A stretch of 33,949 bases of DNA from a virus. Shown one piece after another: positions 7,252 to 15,197 of this stretch. How positions within the stretch are numbered: position 1 is the stretch's first letter; the number at the start of each line of letters is the position of its first letter. Location: the IMG/VR virus record IMGVR_UViG_3300045950_000264, positions 1-33,949 of that record. One strand, given 5' to 3'. The position numbers were made by a program, and so were the translations under genes. The notes beneath the pieces were generated by a model. That model was not told where the DNA came from, did no database searches, and was given only the letters and a program-made list of their open reading frames with translations.

Positions 7252-7695
7252 ATGTATGCAGCATGGTGGTCAATGATCGGCTTTGGACTTAAGTACTGGA
7301 AATACATTGTCTCATCCCTTGCAGCATTGGCTTTAGGCTTTGGTGCTGCATGGTTTATTCAGGGTGTGAGACTTAACTATGCAAAATCTGAAGTCTTAAA
7401 CCTCAAATCTCAAATACAAATATGTCAGGATGCGAATGTGGCAAATCAGGAGACGATAGTAAAACTAAAGACCGAGATCGAGAGCGCACAGAGTCTTTGT
7501 GAATCAAGGCTCAGGGTGAAAGACAAGGTAATCTCAAGGCTTAAAGAGATAGACGCTTTAAGAGCGGAAGGGCGGAAGCGCGGAAGTGCGGAAGAGGAGA
7601 TAAAGAAGGATGAAAAAGGCATTGATGCTACTGTTGATGATCCTATTCTTCACGAGCTCAATAGGATGTTCAACAAGGCAGATAGTAAAGACTGA
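7252..7695 (+). CDS. Inner-membrane spanin (Rz-like)
   Basis: The 147-residue protein has one N-terminal transmembrane helix at about 18-37 (YIVSSLAALALGFGAAWFI). A long periplasmic coiled coil follows (NYAKSEVLNLKSQIQ, NQETIVKLKTEIESAQSL, VKDKVISRLKEIDALR). This is the layout of Rz-type i-spanins, which join an outer-membrane partner to fuse the two membranes in the last step of lysis of Gram-negative cells. The lipoprotein gene embedded in its 3' end in another frame supports the call. Confidence 0.8.
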   Translation: MYAAWWSMIGFGLKYWKYIVSSLAALALGFGAAWFIQGVRLNYAKSEVLNLKSQIQICQDANVANQETIVKLKTEIESAQSLCESRLRVKDKVISRLKEIDALRAEGRKRGSAEEEIKKDEKGIDATVDDPILHELNRMFNKADSKD

Positions 7696-7876
7696 ATACA
7701 TTAAGCATCAAGTTCCGGAGTTGCCACAGGAGCCGGAATATTATCCTGTGCAGTGGCATATGTCCCATATGTCCTATTGCCTCGATGAAGGCAATGCAAA
7801 GAACCTGCTTAAGAACAGAGAGCTTGACAAGGCATATTCTGAGGAGCTGAGGACAATACTGGAGGGACTGAGGTAA
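7610..7876 (+). CDS. Outer-membrane spanin lipoprotein (Rz1-like), overlapping Rz
   Basis: ATG 7610 lies within the Rz-like gene in a different frame, with GAGGAGATAAAGAAGG in front. The 88-residue product begins MKKALMLLLMILFFTSSIGC, a lipoprotein signal with the lipid-accepting cysteine at position 20. A proline-containing stretch follows (HQVPELPQEPEYYP). Embedded or overlapping Rz/Rz1 pairs are typical. It is longer than the classic 60-residue Rz1, which leaves some freedom for an additional C-terminal helix. Confidence 0.8.
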   Translation: MKKALMLLLMILFFTSSIGCSTRQIVKTEYIKHQVPELPQEPEYYPVQWHMSHMSYCLDEGNAKNLLKNRELDKAYSEELRTILEGLR

Positions 7877-8164
7877 ATGGACGGCATAGGCATACTTAGG
7901 TTTATCGAGCAAGGAGGGGCAATAGCATTAATCGTATTTTTAGCTTTCTTGTTTTTCAGGCTCGAAAGGGCGATGACAAGGCTTCATGAGAGAATGGATG
8001 CAATCCAGAGCGAGCTTATCGAGAAATACGCGCAGAAAGGCGAACTCTACAGCGATATATCGGGATGGAGGGGCGATTTGAGGACATTGACGGACAAGGT
8101 GGATAAATTGAGAGAGGAATTTTTTTACCTCAAGGGCAGGTATGATGAGCTTAAGGAGGAGTAA
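7877..8164 (+). CDS. Membrane-anchored coiled-coil protein, Mu gp25 (DUF2730)-like
   Basis: The 95-residue protein has one transmembrane helix at about 15-30 (AIALIVFLAFLFFRLE). A coiled-coil tail follows (AMTRLHERMDAIQSELIEKY, LRTLTDKVDKLREEFFYLKGRYDEL). Size, architecture and position, just before the gp26/gp27-type genes, match the DUF2730 protein of Mu-like phages, whose role is unknown. It begins immediately after the Rz1 stop. Confidence 0.6.
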   Translation: MDGIGILRFIEQGGAIALIVFLAFLFFRLERAMTRLHERMDAIQSELIEKYAQKGELYSDISGWRGDLRTLTDKVDKLREEFFYLKGRYDELKEE

Positions 8165-8166
8165 AC

Positions 8167-8457
8167 ATGCACCTTAAATCTTTGCGCGGCATGATGCTGG
8201 AATTTCTTAACAGAGTGTATCCCAGCATGGTGATTGAGCTTGACATTATAGGTGTCTTTTATCGTGACTACAGGGATAGTAATATCCGCAAGGCCCTTTC
8301 ATATCTTGTAGATAAAGGCTATGTTGAGGCTATAAAGAAGCCGCATCCTGTCCGCAGATACGATGAACAGGTTTTATACAAAATCACCCCGAAGGGCATT
8401 GACCTTCTGGATGGAACAGAGAACGATAATGGAATACTGCTGGAGGACAGGGAGTAA
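8167..8457 (+). CDS. Winged-helix phage protein in the Mu gp26 position
   Basis: The 96-residue protein LRGMMLEFLNRVYPSMVIELDIIGVFY...NIRKALSYLVDKGYVEAI...LYKITPKGIDLLDG reads as a winged helix with a typical 'kaLayL.dkGyv......Y.iTpkGidLl' ending. This agrees with the small protein found between gp25 and gp27 in many Mu-like phages (often named VpaChn25_0724 family). ATG follows AAGGAGG closely, and its stop overlaps the small terminase start. Confidence 0.7.
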   Translation: MHLKSLRGMMLEFLNRVYPSMVIELDIIGVFYRDYRDSNIRKALSYLVDKGYVEAIKKPHPVRRYDEQVLYKITPKGIDLLDGTENDNGILLEDRE

Positions 8458-8993
8458 TGGGACAGCGATCTAAGGTTGATTTATATGGCCTCCTCGACAG
8501 GATCATTAAGCTGCACACAGGCGAGGAAGGCGGCAGTCCCAAGACTATCGAGGAGATAGAAATAATCCTTCGCGGCGAGGGCTATGACATAAGCCGTGAA
8601 AGCATCCGAAGGAAGCTTAAATCCTCAAAAGAGGTTGCAGCGGTATACCAAAAGTCCCTCGAAGAAGCCAAGATACTGCTCGATGCAGTGAGAAATAATC
8701 CGAATACCGATGTTGTCGAAGTAACGAACTCGCTCCTCGCTCACAGGCTCTTTGAGTTTGCAAAGAGCGTCGAGGAGCTGAACTTCGACGATCCCAGTGA
8801 ATTCGTATGGTCGGTCAATAAATTATCCGATGCACAGGTTAAAGTTGCGAAGTTGAGGCTGGATTTTCAGAAGGGCTTTGAGGCTGCGAAAAAAGAGATC
8901 ATGCAGAAGGTCTCTGCCGAGCTTTCAAGGCAGCCCGAGATCAAGGGCAGGCTTGTAAATATCATAGAAGGCATAAGGGCTGAGCAAAAATGA
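8457..8993 (+). CDS. Terminase small subunit, Mu gp27-like (DUF3486)
   Basis: The 178-residue protein MGQRSKVDLYGLLDRIIKL...SPKTIEEIEIILRGEGYDISRESIRRKLKS has the N-terminal helix-turn-helix of DUF3486 proteins. A helical region follows (NSLLAHRLFEFAKSVEELNFDD...KLSDAQVKVAKLRLDFQKGFEAAKKEI). It recognises phage DNA and hands it to the large subunit during headful packaging. It overlaps the large-terminase start (ATGA at 8990-8993). Confidence 0.85.
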   Translation: MGQRSKVDLYGLLDRIIKLHTGEEGGSPKTIEEIEIILRGEGYDISRESIRRKLKSSKEVAAVYQKSLEEAKILLDAVRNNPNTDVVEVTNSLLAHRLFEFAKSVEELNFDDPSEFVWSVNKLSDAQVKVAKLRLDFQKGFEAAKKEIMQKVSAELSRQPEIKGRLVNIIEGIRAEQK

Positions 8994-10495
8994 GCATCCT
9001 CAAGGAACTGGTCGGAGATATAGATGCTGAAAAAGAGAAGCGCATATCAAGGGCAGAAAAAGACTTTTTCTTTTTTGCAAGGACATATTTTTCGCATCTG
9101 TTCTCTGTGGAGCCTGCCGAATACCAGCGGACAATCATAGATATAATCAACGATGGCAGACTCAATAAAAGGCATATAGGCAGGCTTAAGCGCTATATCC
9201 ATGAGCGGTATGCGAATATACTGGCGCCTTCGGACAGGCTTGAAGGCATTATAGACATAGAGCCGCGCGGCCACGGCAAGTCAACAAGGATGAGCATAGT
9301 TTTTCCGCTGTGGCGCGCTATTACAGGGAAATCAAGGTTTGTGGTCATCTTTTCGTCATCAGAACAAAGGGCGGCGCAGATACTTGATGATATAAAGTTT
9401 GAGCTTGCGGAGAATGAGGCGGTAATAGAAGACTTTGGCGATGTAAGAGGCAAGATATGGAAGGCGAACTTTATACACCTGAAAAACGGCTCTGCCATAG
9501 CCTCAAGGGGCGCGGGGGCGTCTGTAAGGGGCATGAGATTCAGGCAATACAGACCTGACCTTGTGATATGCGATGACATAATGAAGGACGACATAGCCCG
9601 TTCAAAGACCCAGAGAGAGAAGCTGTATCAATGGTTTAAAAAAGTGGTATTGCCGCTGGGCAAGGATATTTTTGTGGTAGTGGTCAATACTATTTTTCAT
9701 AATGATGACCTGCCCTCCAGACTGCTCAAGGAATCCGTGGACGGCAAGCTTAAAGGGTGGCTTGCATTGAGGTTTTCCGCGATCGTCTCAGGACATCCTC
9801 TGTGGCATGAATACTGGAGCATGGAGAGCCTTGAAAAGAAAAAACAAGAGATGGGATCAATCGCATTCAGCACGGAGTATATGAATGAGCCGCTTTCGGA
9901 GGAGGACAGGCTCTTTAAAGAGGACTGGCTTGAATTTGATGCTGAAGAAGCCGAACTCAAGGAGATGAGGGTCTTTGCAGGCGTTGACCCTGCATTAGGC
10001 TCGGGAGATTATTCCGCGATTGTAACAATAGCAGTTGACAGGGACGGCATTGCACATGTGGTAGACGCCTTTGCCGAAAGGCTTACTCCCGATGCTTTCA
10101 TGGACAGGATCATACAGAAATACATCAGATACAAGCCCCAGCTTATAGCCTTTGAAGAGGTGGCATTTCAAAAGGTGATGAAAGAGCATCTCATCAAGAA
10201 GGCCGCGCAATATGGGGTGTACCTGCCTGTCAAAGGCGTTACCCCGGGCAGATTGAGCAAGGAGATGAGGATAGCCAAGATAAGCCCGATGGTGGAAAAC
10301 AAACTTATCAGATTCAGGGAAAACCAGAGATTGCTTATAGAGCAGCTCCTGACATTCCCCAGAGGCGATCATGACGACCTTCTGGACGCTTTGTATTATG
10401 CAATCCAGATAATCGGAGGCGTTTCAAAGGAGCCGATGGTCTTTTATATGGGCGTGCATAGAGATACAAGGGCGATATTTAGGGGGTATAGATAA
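8990..10495 (+). CDS. Terminase large subunit, Mu gp28-like
   Basis: The 501-residue packaging motor has an ATPase domain with Walker A EPRGHGKST (91-99) and Walker B LVICDD (191-196). Its RNase H-like nuclease domain shows GVDPALGSGDYSAIV (Asp333), LIAFEEVAF (Glu389/390) and DHDDLLDALYYA near 460. The domain order and length agree with Mu-type large terminases, which package DNA from integrated copies. The neighbours are the small subunit and the portal. Confidence 0.92.
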   Translation: MSILKELVGDIDAEKEKRISRAEKDFFFFARTYFSHLFSVEPAEYQRTIIDIINDGRLNKRHIGRLKRYIHERYANILAPSDRLEGIIDIEPRGHGKSTRMSIVFPLWRAITGKSRFVVIFSSSEQRAAQILDDIKFELAENEAVIEDFGDVRGKIWKANFIHLKNGSAIASRGAGASVRGMRFRQYRPDLVICDDIMKDDIARSKTQREKLYQWFKKVVLPLGKDIFVVVVNTIFHNDDLPSRLLKESVDGKLKGWLALRFSAIVSGHPLWHEYWSMESLEKKKQEMGSIAFSTEYMNEPLSEEDRLFKEDWLEFDAEEAELKEMRVFAGVDPALGSGDYSAIVTIAVDRDGIAHVVDAFAERLTPDAFMDRIIQKYIRYKPQLIAFEEVAFQKVMKEHLIKKAAQYGVYLPVKGVTPGRLSKEMRIAKISPMVENKLIRFRENQRLLIEQLLTFPRGDHDDLLDALYYAIQIIGGVSKEPMVFYMGVHRDTRAIFRGYR

Positions 10496-11757
10496 TGGCA
10501 GAGGACAAAAAGGATAAAGCAGTTCTGGCAGCAGAGGTAATCAGCCCGTTTGCGGCAAAGCTCGGCGCATTCACGGAGTATATGCCTAATCCTGATGAAC
10601 TCCTCCAGGATATAGGGCAGACTCTTGAAATATACGAGAAAATGAAGCTCGACGCCCGGATATCATCGCTTTTAGATATCAGGAAGGCCGATGTGTTGAA
10701 TTATCCGTATTATCTCGTTCCGGGCGATGACACTCCGCAGGCGCAAGAAATATCGGACTTCGCGGGCAAGACGATTAAAGCCTTAAATCTCTATCAGGAG
10801 ATGAAGGAGTTCTTGTCCGCTCTTGATCTCGGCTTTTCTCTCTCAGAGGTCATATGGTCATTGCAGGATGGCAAATGGAGACCGGTTGCACTGAAAAACA
10901 GGAAGGCTGAACGCTTTATGTTTCAGCCTGACGGAACGCCGGTGTTATTGAATCAGGGACAGAAGACGCCGCTCGATGAGCCGTATAAATACATCGTCCA
11001 CACTCATAACTCAGGAGCGGAGAATCCTTACGGCAATGCGGTTCTGAAGCAGTGTTACTGGCCGTGGATATTCAAAAAAGCAGGATGGAGGTTTTGGCTT
11101 ACTGCCGCAGAAAAGTTCGGAGTTCCTACTGTGCTTGCTCTTTTTGAAACGGATGATGAGGATAAGGCAAGGGAGCGGGCTAAGATGTTGGCAGAAATGC
11201 TTTCAGGCATCCAGAGCGACGCGGCTGTGGCATTGGCAAATGTCAAAGAAGTAACTACGCTGGAGGTTAAGGGAGACCTGTCATCGTTCAAAACGCTCAT
11301 AGAGGCTTGCGATGTGCAGATCTCTTATGCCATCACGGGCCAGTCGCTGGCAAGCGGTGAAGGGCAATACGGCACACGCGCACAGGCAGAAGTGCATGAG
11401 GGGCAATTAGACTCGCTTACGGGCGGCGATGCAAAGCAGCTTGCTTATACGCTCAATAAGACTCTGATAGCGTGGATCGTCGAGTTGAATTACGGCCCAG
11501 ATGCGCCCAAGCCGATCCTCGAGTTTGATACGGATGATTATGCCTCTTGGGAGATAGTTAAGGATGCGATTGACAGGGGAGTGCCTATCTCACAGAGCGC
11601 GCTCTACACGAAATACAATATCCCCAAGCCTGCTAATGATAAGGATATATTCATAATCAGCCCTGATTTTAGAAAAGCAGACAGTTCAAACAGCTCAAAC
11701 AGTTCGAGCAGTTTAAATATGAGCGACGGTTTTTTTTTGCGGACACGTCGCCGTTAG
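10495..11757 (+). CDS. Portal protein, Mu gp29-like (DUF935); C-terminus displaced at a T9 run
   Basis: The protein forms the dodecameric portal ring through which DNA enters. Recognisable DUF935 blocks are ITGQSLASGEGQYGTRAQAEVHEG, YIVHTHNSGAENPYGNAVLKQCYWPW and KKAGWRFWLTAAEKFGVPTV. The in-frame product is 420 residues and ends SDGFFLRTRRR, shorter than the roughly 500 residues usual for the family. The missing C-terminus (FADTSPLAKD..., AEELDRAVDKF..., LAEKLRDAFLFSFLLG) is present in the -1 frame directly after nine T's at 11730-11738. Either slippage there makes the full portal, or one T is missing from the sequence. A Ser/Asn-rich linker (SSNSSNSSSS) precedes the T run. Confidence 0.9.
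   Translation: MAEDKKDKAVLAAEVISPFAAKLGAFTEYMPNPDELLQDIGQTLEIYEKMKLDARISSLLDIRKADVLNYPYYLVPGDDTPQAQEISDFAGKTIKALNLYQEMKEFLSALDLGFSLSEVIWSLQDGKWRPVALKNRKAERFMFQPDGTPVLLNQGQKTPLDEPYKYIVHTHNSGAENPYGNAVLKQCYWPWIFKKAGWRFWLTAAEKFGVPTVLALFETDDEDKARERAKMLAEMLSGIQSDAAVALANVKEVTTLEVKGDLSSFKTLIEACDVQISYAITGQSLASGEGQYGTRAQAEVHEGQLDSLTGGDAKQLAYTLNKTLIAWIVELNYGPDAPKPILEFDTDDYASWEIVKDAIDRGVPISQSALYTKYNIPKPANDKDIFIISPDFRKADSSNSSNSSSSLNMSDGFFLRTRRR
11730..11738 (+). other. T9 homopolymer: slippage or frameshift site in the portal gene
   Basis: Frame 1 reads GGT TTT TTT TTG CGG to a stop at 11755-11757. The -1 frame reads TTT TTT TTT GCG GAC ACG and stays open without a stop through the F gene to 12746. Adding one T (or -1 slippage) gives GFFFADTSPLAKDAP..., which restores a normal-looking portal C-terminus and then runs into gpF. 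Confidence 0.65.
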
Positions 11758-11984
11758 CGAAAGATGCGCCTCCGCATCTAAAGCAGGAAATAGCAAAGGC
11801 AGAGGAGCTTGATAGAGCGGTAGACAAGTTCCAGCGGGAGATTACGGACATCTTCATAGACAGCTTTCCCATCAGCGGCATATCCGATCTGAAAAAATTA
11901 CAGGATAATGCTTTACAAGTTCCGGCGTCGAAGGAACTGGCAGAGAAGCTGAGAGACGCATTTTTATTTTCATTCCTGCTCGGC

Positions 11985-12746
11985 ATGGATCACGCAGGCA
12001 GCGATATGGAGTTGTCGGATGATATTGACCTTGAAACTTTCCCTGAACCTGTGCCTTTTGATGATTCTATGAACTTCCTGAAAGCCCGAATACCTATATC
12101 AAAAAAGGCTTATAAAGATTTGGAATCAAAGCTCCGATTCAGGGCATTCAGCGTGGCAAGGCTCGCGCAATACGATGCTATCGAGGCTGTCAGACAGCAG
12201 CTTATCAAGGCGCAGGACGAAGGGAAGACGGTTGCTCAATTCTGGGAAGACGCCGGAAAAGACGAGATTCTCAAAAAAGCGGGGTTTCACAAGTCCGACC
12301 CGTGGTATTGGGAGACGGTGTTCAGGACAAATGTCCAGACAAATTACAACGCAGGCCGTTTAATGCAATTCAGGCAGAACCCTCCAAAGATGCTTGAGTT
12401 CGTAGGCATCATGGACAGCAGGCAGTCGAGGATATGCAGACAGAGATCAGGAGTGCGAAGACCGGCGAATGATTCGTGGTGGTCTTCAAACTGGCCGCCG
12501 CTTCATTTCGCATGCCGCTCAACTGTGCGCGGCATCGATGCTGCGGAAGCGAAAGCATTGGATCTGACGGTTACACCTTCAAAAGAACTGAAGTCGCTCG
12601 TGTCCGTGCAGAAAGGTTTCGGCGGCGATCCGCTTGAGACGGAATCATTCTATCGCATGACTCCGGAGATGAAAAAGCGGGCAAGGCAATACGGCGTCGA
12701 GGATGAAATTAAAGAGGCTGCAAAAAAGTTATCCGTGAATTATTGA
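11985..12746 (+). CDS. Head morphogenesis protein, Mu gpF-like (SPP1 gp7 family)
   Basis: The first ATG in this frame is 11985, but the frame is open upstream to the portal T9 run, so the protein may be made as a portal-F fusion. From about 12058 the sequence matches the Mu F domain: PFDDSMNFLKARIPISKKAYKDLE, RFRAFSVARLAQYDAIEAVRQQLIKAQDEGKTVAQFWEDA, and ETVFRTNVQTNYNAGRLMQF. The C-terminal SPP1 gp7-type minor-head region ends PPLHFACRSTVRGID. It is a minor capsid protein needed for head assembly. I see no good ribosome site before ATG 11985, which favours read-through from the portal. Confidence 0.85.
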   Translation: MDHAGSDMELSDDIDLETFPEPVPFDDSMNFLKARIPISKKAYKDLESKLRFRAFSVARLAQYDAIEAVRQQLIKAQDEGKTVAQFWEDAGKDEILKKAGFHKSDPWYWETVFRTNVQTNYNAGRLMQFRQNPPKMLEFVGIMDSRQSRICRQRSGVRRPANDSWWSSNWPPLHFACRSTVRGIDAAEAKALDLTVTPSKELKSLVSVQKGFGGDPLETESFYRMTPEMKKRARQYGVEDEIKEAAKKLSVNY

Positions 12747-12813
12747 TTTTAGCAGATTTTACAATGCCCGCCTTTATTTCCTGATACGCTACACCGTAAA
12801 AGGAGGTGTAGCG
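12747..12813 (+). promoter_or_regulatory. Candidate late promoter before protease/scaffold gene (PI analogue), with start-site palindrome
   Basis: TTTTAGCAGATTTTACA (12747-12763), 18 bases, TGATAC (12782-12787), 8 bases, GTAAAAG (12796-12802): the same layout as at 6015-6070. In addition CGCTACACC (12787-12795) and GGTGTAGCG (12805-12813) form a 9-bp palindrome spanning the expected transcription start and the Shine-Dalgarno AAGGAGGT (12800-12807) of the next gene. The palindrome could be an operator, or a hairpin that covers the ribosome site in read-through mRNA but is incomplete in mRNA started at this promoter. Confidence 0.6.
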
Positions 12814-12814
12814 T

Positions 12815-13618
12815 ATGGCATTAAGGCTTCAACTTGCAAAGCCGGGGAAGTTTGGAATAGACGGAACCGTTGTTACAGAACAGGCTCTCAGGGATGCGGT
12901 AGAGACTTTCGAGTCCGATGTCCCTATAACATTAGGTCATCACCTTGCCGATTTCATGCCTGCTTTCGGATGGGTGAAATCGGTTGAGTATTCAGAGCCC
13001 GAGAAAATCCTTTATGGAGATGTAGAACTTTCGGATGTCTTAAAAGATGCCTTTGAGGAGGGGCTTTATAAAAAATGGTCTGTAGGTATTCATAAACGGG
13101 CATCTGACGGAAAACGCTTTCTTCATCATCTCGCATTCCTCGGCGCAGTGCCGCCAAAGATCAAGGATCTTAAAATCATGGACAGCAAAGTAATCAATAT
13201 GTCCGATGTTCAGGAGACATGGACATTCCCTGATGAATCTAAACAAAAGGAGGAGGTAAAGATTATGCCAAAGGATGAAGGCAAGGACCTTGAGCTTGCC
13301 GACGCTAAAAAGAAGGCGAGCGATCTTGAGACAGCGCTCAGAAACGCAAAGAAGGATGCGCTCAAAAAAGCAATTGAAGGAAAAGTCCCTGCTGCAAAGG
13401 CAGGGCTGGTGATGGAGCTTGCGGATCATCTTACTCTCGATGAGACTATCGAGTTGAGCGATGATGCAGGCAAGAGGAAGGTGTCTGCATTTGATATTCT
13501 GAGCGAGATATTCGCCTTGATCCCGCTGCCGGTCAAACCCGGAAGTGTGGATATGGGCGATGCGCCGGATACGGGCGGAAGCTCGGTTGACGCCGCAGCA
13601 ATGATAAAAAGCATGTAA
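12815..13618 (+). CDS. Capsid maturation protease with C-terminal scaffold, Mu gpI-like
   Basis: The 267-residue protein has an N-terminal protease domain (FGIDGTVVTEQALRDAVETFE, PITLGHHLADFMPAFGWVKSV, KWSVGIHKR, HHLAFLGAVPPKIKDL), the pattern of Mu I and relatives. It cleaves the scaffold and sometimes other head proteins. From about residue 150 it becomes a charged helical scaffold region (DLELADAKKKASDLETALRNAKKDAL). An in-frame internal start (13265) would make the scaffold alone. It follows the second candidate late promoter. Confidence 0.88.
   Translation: MALRLQLAKPGKFGIDGTVVTEQALRDAVETFESDVPITLGHHLADFMPAFGWVKSVEYSEPEKILYGDVELSDVLKDAFEEGLYKKWSVGIHKRASDGKRFLHHLAFLGAVPPKIKDLKIMDSKVINMSDVQETWTFPDESKQKEEVKIMPKDEGKDLELADAKKKASDLETALRNAKKDALKKAIEGKVPAAKAGLVMELADHLTLDETIELSDDAGKRKVSAFDILSEIFALIPLPVKPGSVDMGDAPDTGGSSVDAAAMIKSM
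13265..13618 (+). CDS. Scaffold protein from an internal start in the protease gene (Mu gpZ analogue)
   Basis: Inside the protease gene, AAAAGGAGGAGGT (13245-13257) lies 8 bases before ATG 13265, which is in the same frame as the protease and would give a 117-residue protein equal to its C-terminal scaffold part (MPKDEGKDLELADAKKKAS...). Mu makes its scaffold Z from an internal start in gene I in just this way. The ribosome site is stronger than that of most genes in the window. Confidence 0.7.
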   Translation: MPKDEGKDLELADAKKKASDLETALRNAKKDALKKAIEGKVPAAKAGLVMELADHLTLDETIELSDDAGKRKVSAFDILSEIFALIPLPVKPGSVDMGDAPDTGGSSVDAAAMIKSM

Positions 13619-13627
13619 GGAGGAGAT

Positions 13628-14203
13628 ATGGACGCAGTATTAGGAAAACAGACATTTACAGAGGTGCAGATAGTAAATCAGGTGCACCCTCCCCTGATAG
13701 TAACCGAGAAACTTAAGGCCAATCAGGGAGAGCTTGCAGCAGGGTTGATCCTTGCTGAGGACGCAAACGGCGACAGAGTGCCGTATAAAAAAAACTACTC
13801 TCAGGTAATTGGCACTGGTAACGGCGTTGCTACATCGTTCAGTGGGACTCTTACTGATAAACCTGTATGTCCCGGCAGTGTGACTGTTGGAGCGAATACG
13901 GTGACGCTTGCTGATGACGAGAACGGCAATCTCAAAGGCAATGGCGGCTCCGGATATATAAACTATAAGACCGGCGAGATCAATGTAACCTACACTGCCG
14001 CGCCTGCAAATGCAGTCAATGTTACGGCTGCCTATGCAAATAAGCCCGTAGGCGTGCTTACGCGGGGCGTTGATACGGCAAAGGACACGACAGGAGAGGT
14101 GCTTTGTCATGGCGTAGTTGTGAAATCAAATCTCAAGGTGGGCGATGGCGCTCCCGCCGACGCGGACCTCAAAAAACTTGAGCCCGCGATCTTTGCATGG
14201 TAA
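13628..14203 (+). CDS. Probable head decoration protein with inserted beta domain
   Basis: The 191-residue protein lies between scaffold and capsid, the place of the decoration protein in many phages. The first about 55 and last about 45 residues (LKANQGELAAGLILAEDANGDRVPY; GVLTRGVDTAKDTTGEVLCHGVVV...LEPAIFAW) read like a lambda gpD-type fold that contributes to capsid stability. Between them is an insert of about 80 residues with beta repeats (GTGNGVATSFSGTLTDKPVCPGSVTV, GYINYKTGEINVTYTAAP). Inserts of this type appear in phage surface proteins. ATG follows AAGGAGG. Confidence 0.65.
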   Translation: MDAVLGKQTFTEVQIVNQVHPPLIVTEKLKANQGELAAGLILAEDANGDRVPYKKNYSQVIGTGNGVATSFSGTLTDKPVCPGSVTVGANTVTLADDENGNLKGNGGSGYINYKTGEINVTYTAAPANAVNVTAAYANKPVGVLTRGVDTAKDTTGEVLCHGVVVKSNLKVGDGAPADADLKKLEPAIFAW

Positions 14204-14215
14204 GGAGGAAAAGCT

Positions 14216-15193
14216 ATGGAAATAGATCTCAGAAAATACTTTACACCGGCATCAGTGGCAAAGACGCTTGCCGCGATGCCGCCGCTGAATACGCCTGTAA
14301 TGGATTTGATCTACCCGGAGTCGGTGAGGACTAATCACCCTCTGCCGGTGATAGGAGTGGACGAGATTACAGCGGTAATCAAGAATGTCCCTGTAGTAAA
14401 GCGCGGGTCTCCTGCTGTCTCGATAGACGGCGGAGGCGAGAGCATCACCTATATCGAGGCGCAGCCTGTTGATACCGAGACCTTTATTGACGCGGCAGCG
14501 CTGAATAACCTAAAGCTCCTAAAAGAAGAGGGCATCCAGCAGTATATCAATAACCGGATAGACCGGATGCGGAAGACGGTGCGGAAGACATCCGAGGCGC
14601 TGTCCGCGCAGTCGCTTACAGGGGCGATCTCATATCCGATGAAGACGAAGAGCGGATGGGATTCCTATAACATCACCTTCGGAGCCACTCTGGAGTTTGT
14701 TCCTGCCAAAACATGGGATACGGCAACTCTGGAAGAGATGCTTTTGGCCCTTATCAACATGAGCGCTCTGGTCATAGAGAGCGGCTTCGGTTCAAAGGTC
14801 GAGTTTTTAGTCGGCAAAGATGTGTATGTAAAGGTCGCATCAAAGGTGCTGGCGCTTCAGGATTCCGGCACGGTTGCAGCCAAGATAATGCCTGACGGCA
14901 TACAGGTAGCGTCATTTACGCTGAGGCTCTTTAACGGGACATATCAGAACCCGCAGACCGGGGCTTCCACTGCTGTTGTTGATGCCAAGAAGGTATGCGC
15001 CGTGGCAATAGACGCTCCGTTCAGCTTCTACTATCTGGCGATTGACGACATTGACGCAGGACTGCTGCCGATGCCGTTCTACGCCTCTCCGGAGAAGAAA
15101 AAGAATCCCTCCGGCATCGAAGTGGTCGGCAAGTCAAAGCCTCTGCCTGTGCCTGTGCCAAAGGCTATATGCTGGGCGCAGATGCTGCCATAG
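14216..15193 (+). CDS. Major capsid protein (gpE/Mu T-like, HK97 fold expected)
   Basis: The 325-residue protein directly follows the decoration protein, preceded by AAGGAGG. Blocks such as VMDLIYPESVRTNHPLPVIG, TYIEAQPVDTETFIDAAALNN, IQQYINNRIDRMRKTVRKTSEALSAQSLTG and the C-terminal FSFYYLAIDDIDAGLLPMPFY agree with the lambda gpE-type capsid family. Order (protease, decoration, capsid, gp36) supports it. A strong hairpin follows 4 bases after the stop, and capsid genes often have one, either to stabilise the mRNA or to stop part of the transcription. Confidence 0.85.
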   Translation: MEIDLRKYFTPASVAKTLAAMPPLNTPVMDLIYPESVRTNHPLPVIGVDEITAVIKNVPVVKRGSPAVSIDGGGESITYIEAQPVDTETFIDAAALNNLKLLKEEGIQQYINNRIDRMRKTVRKTSEALSAQSLTGAISYPMKTKSGWDSYNITFGATLEFVPAKTWDTATLEEMLLALINMSALVIESGFGSKVEFLVGKDVYVKVASKVLALQDSGTVAAKIMPDGIQVASFTLRLFNGTYQNPQTGASTAVVDAKKVCAVAIDAPFSFYYLAIDDIDAGLLPMPFYASPEKKKNPSGIEVVGKSKPLPVPVPKAICWAQMLP

Positions 15194-15197
15194 TTTT

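Noticed and set aside
11682-11717. Short CAGTTCAAACAGCTC-like repeats near the portal end and again near 16797-16835
   Set aside because: The units are short, imperfect and partly coding (SSNSSN); too few for a CRISPR array. Left as low-complexity linker and a weak hairpin.
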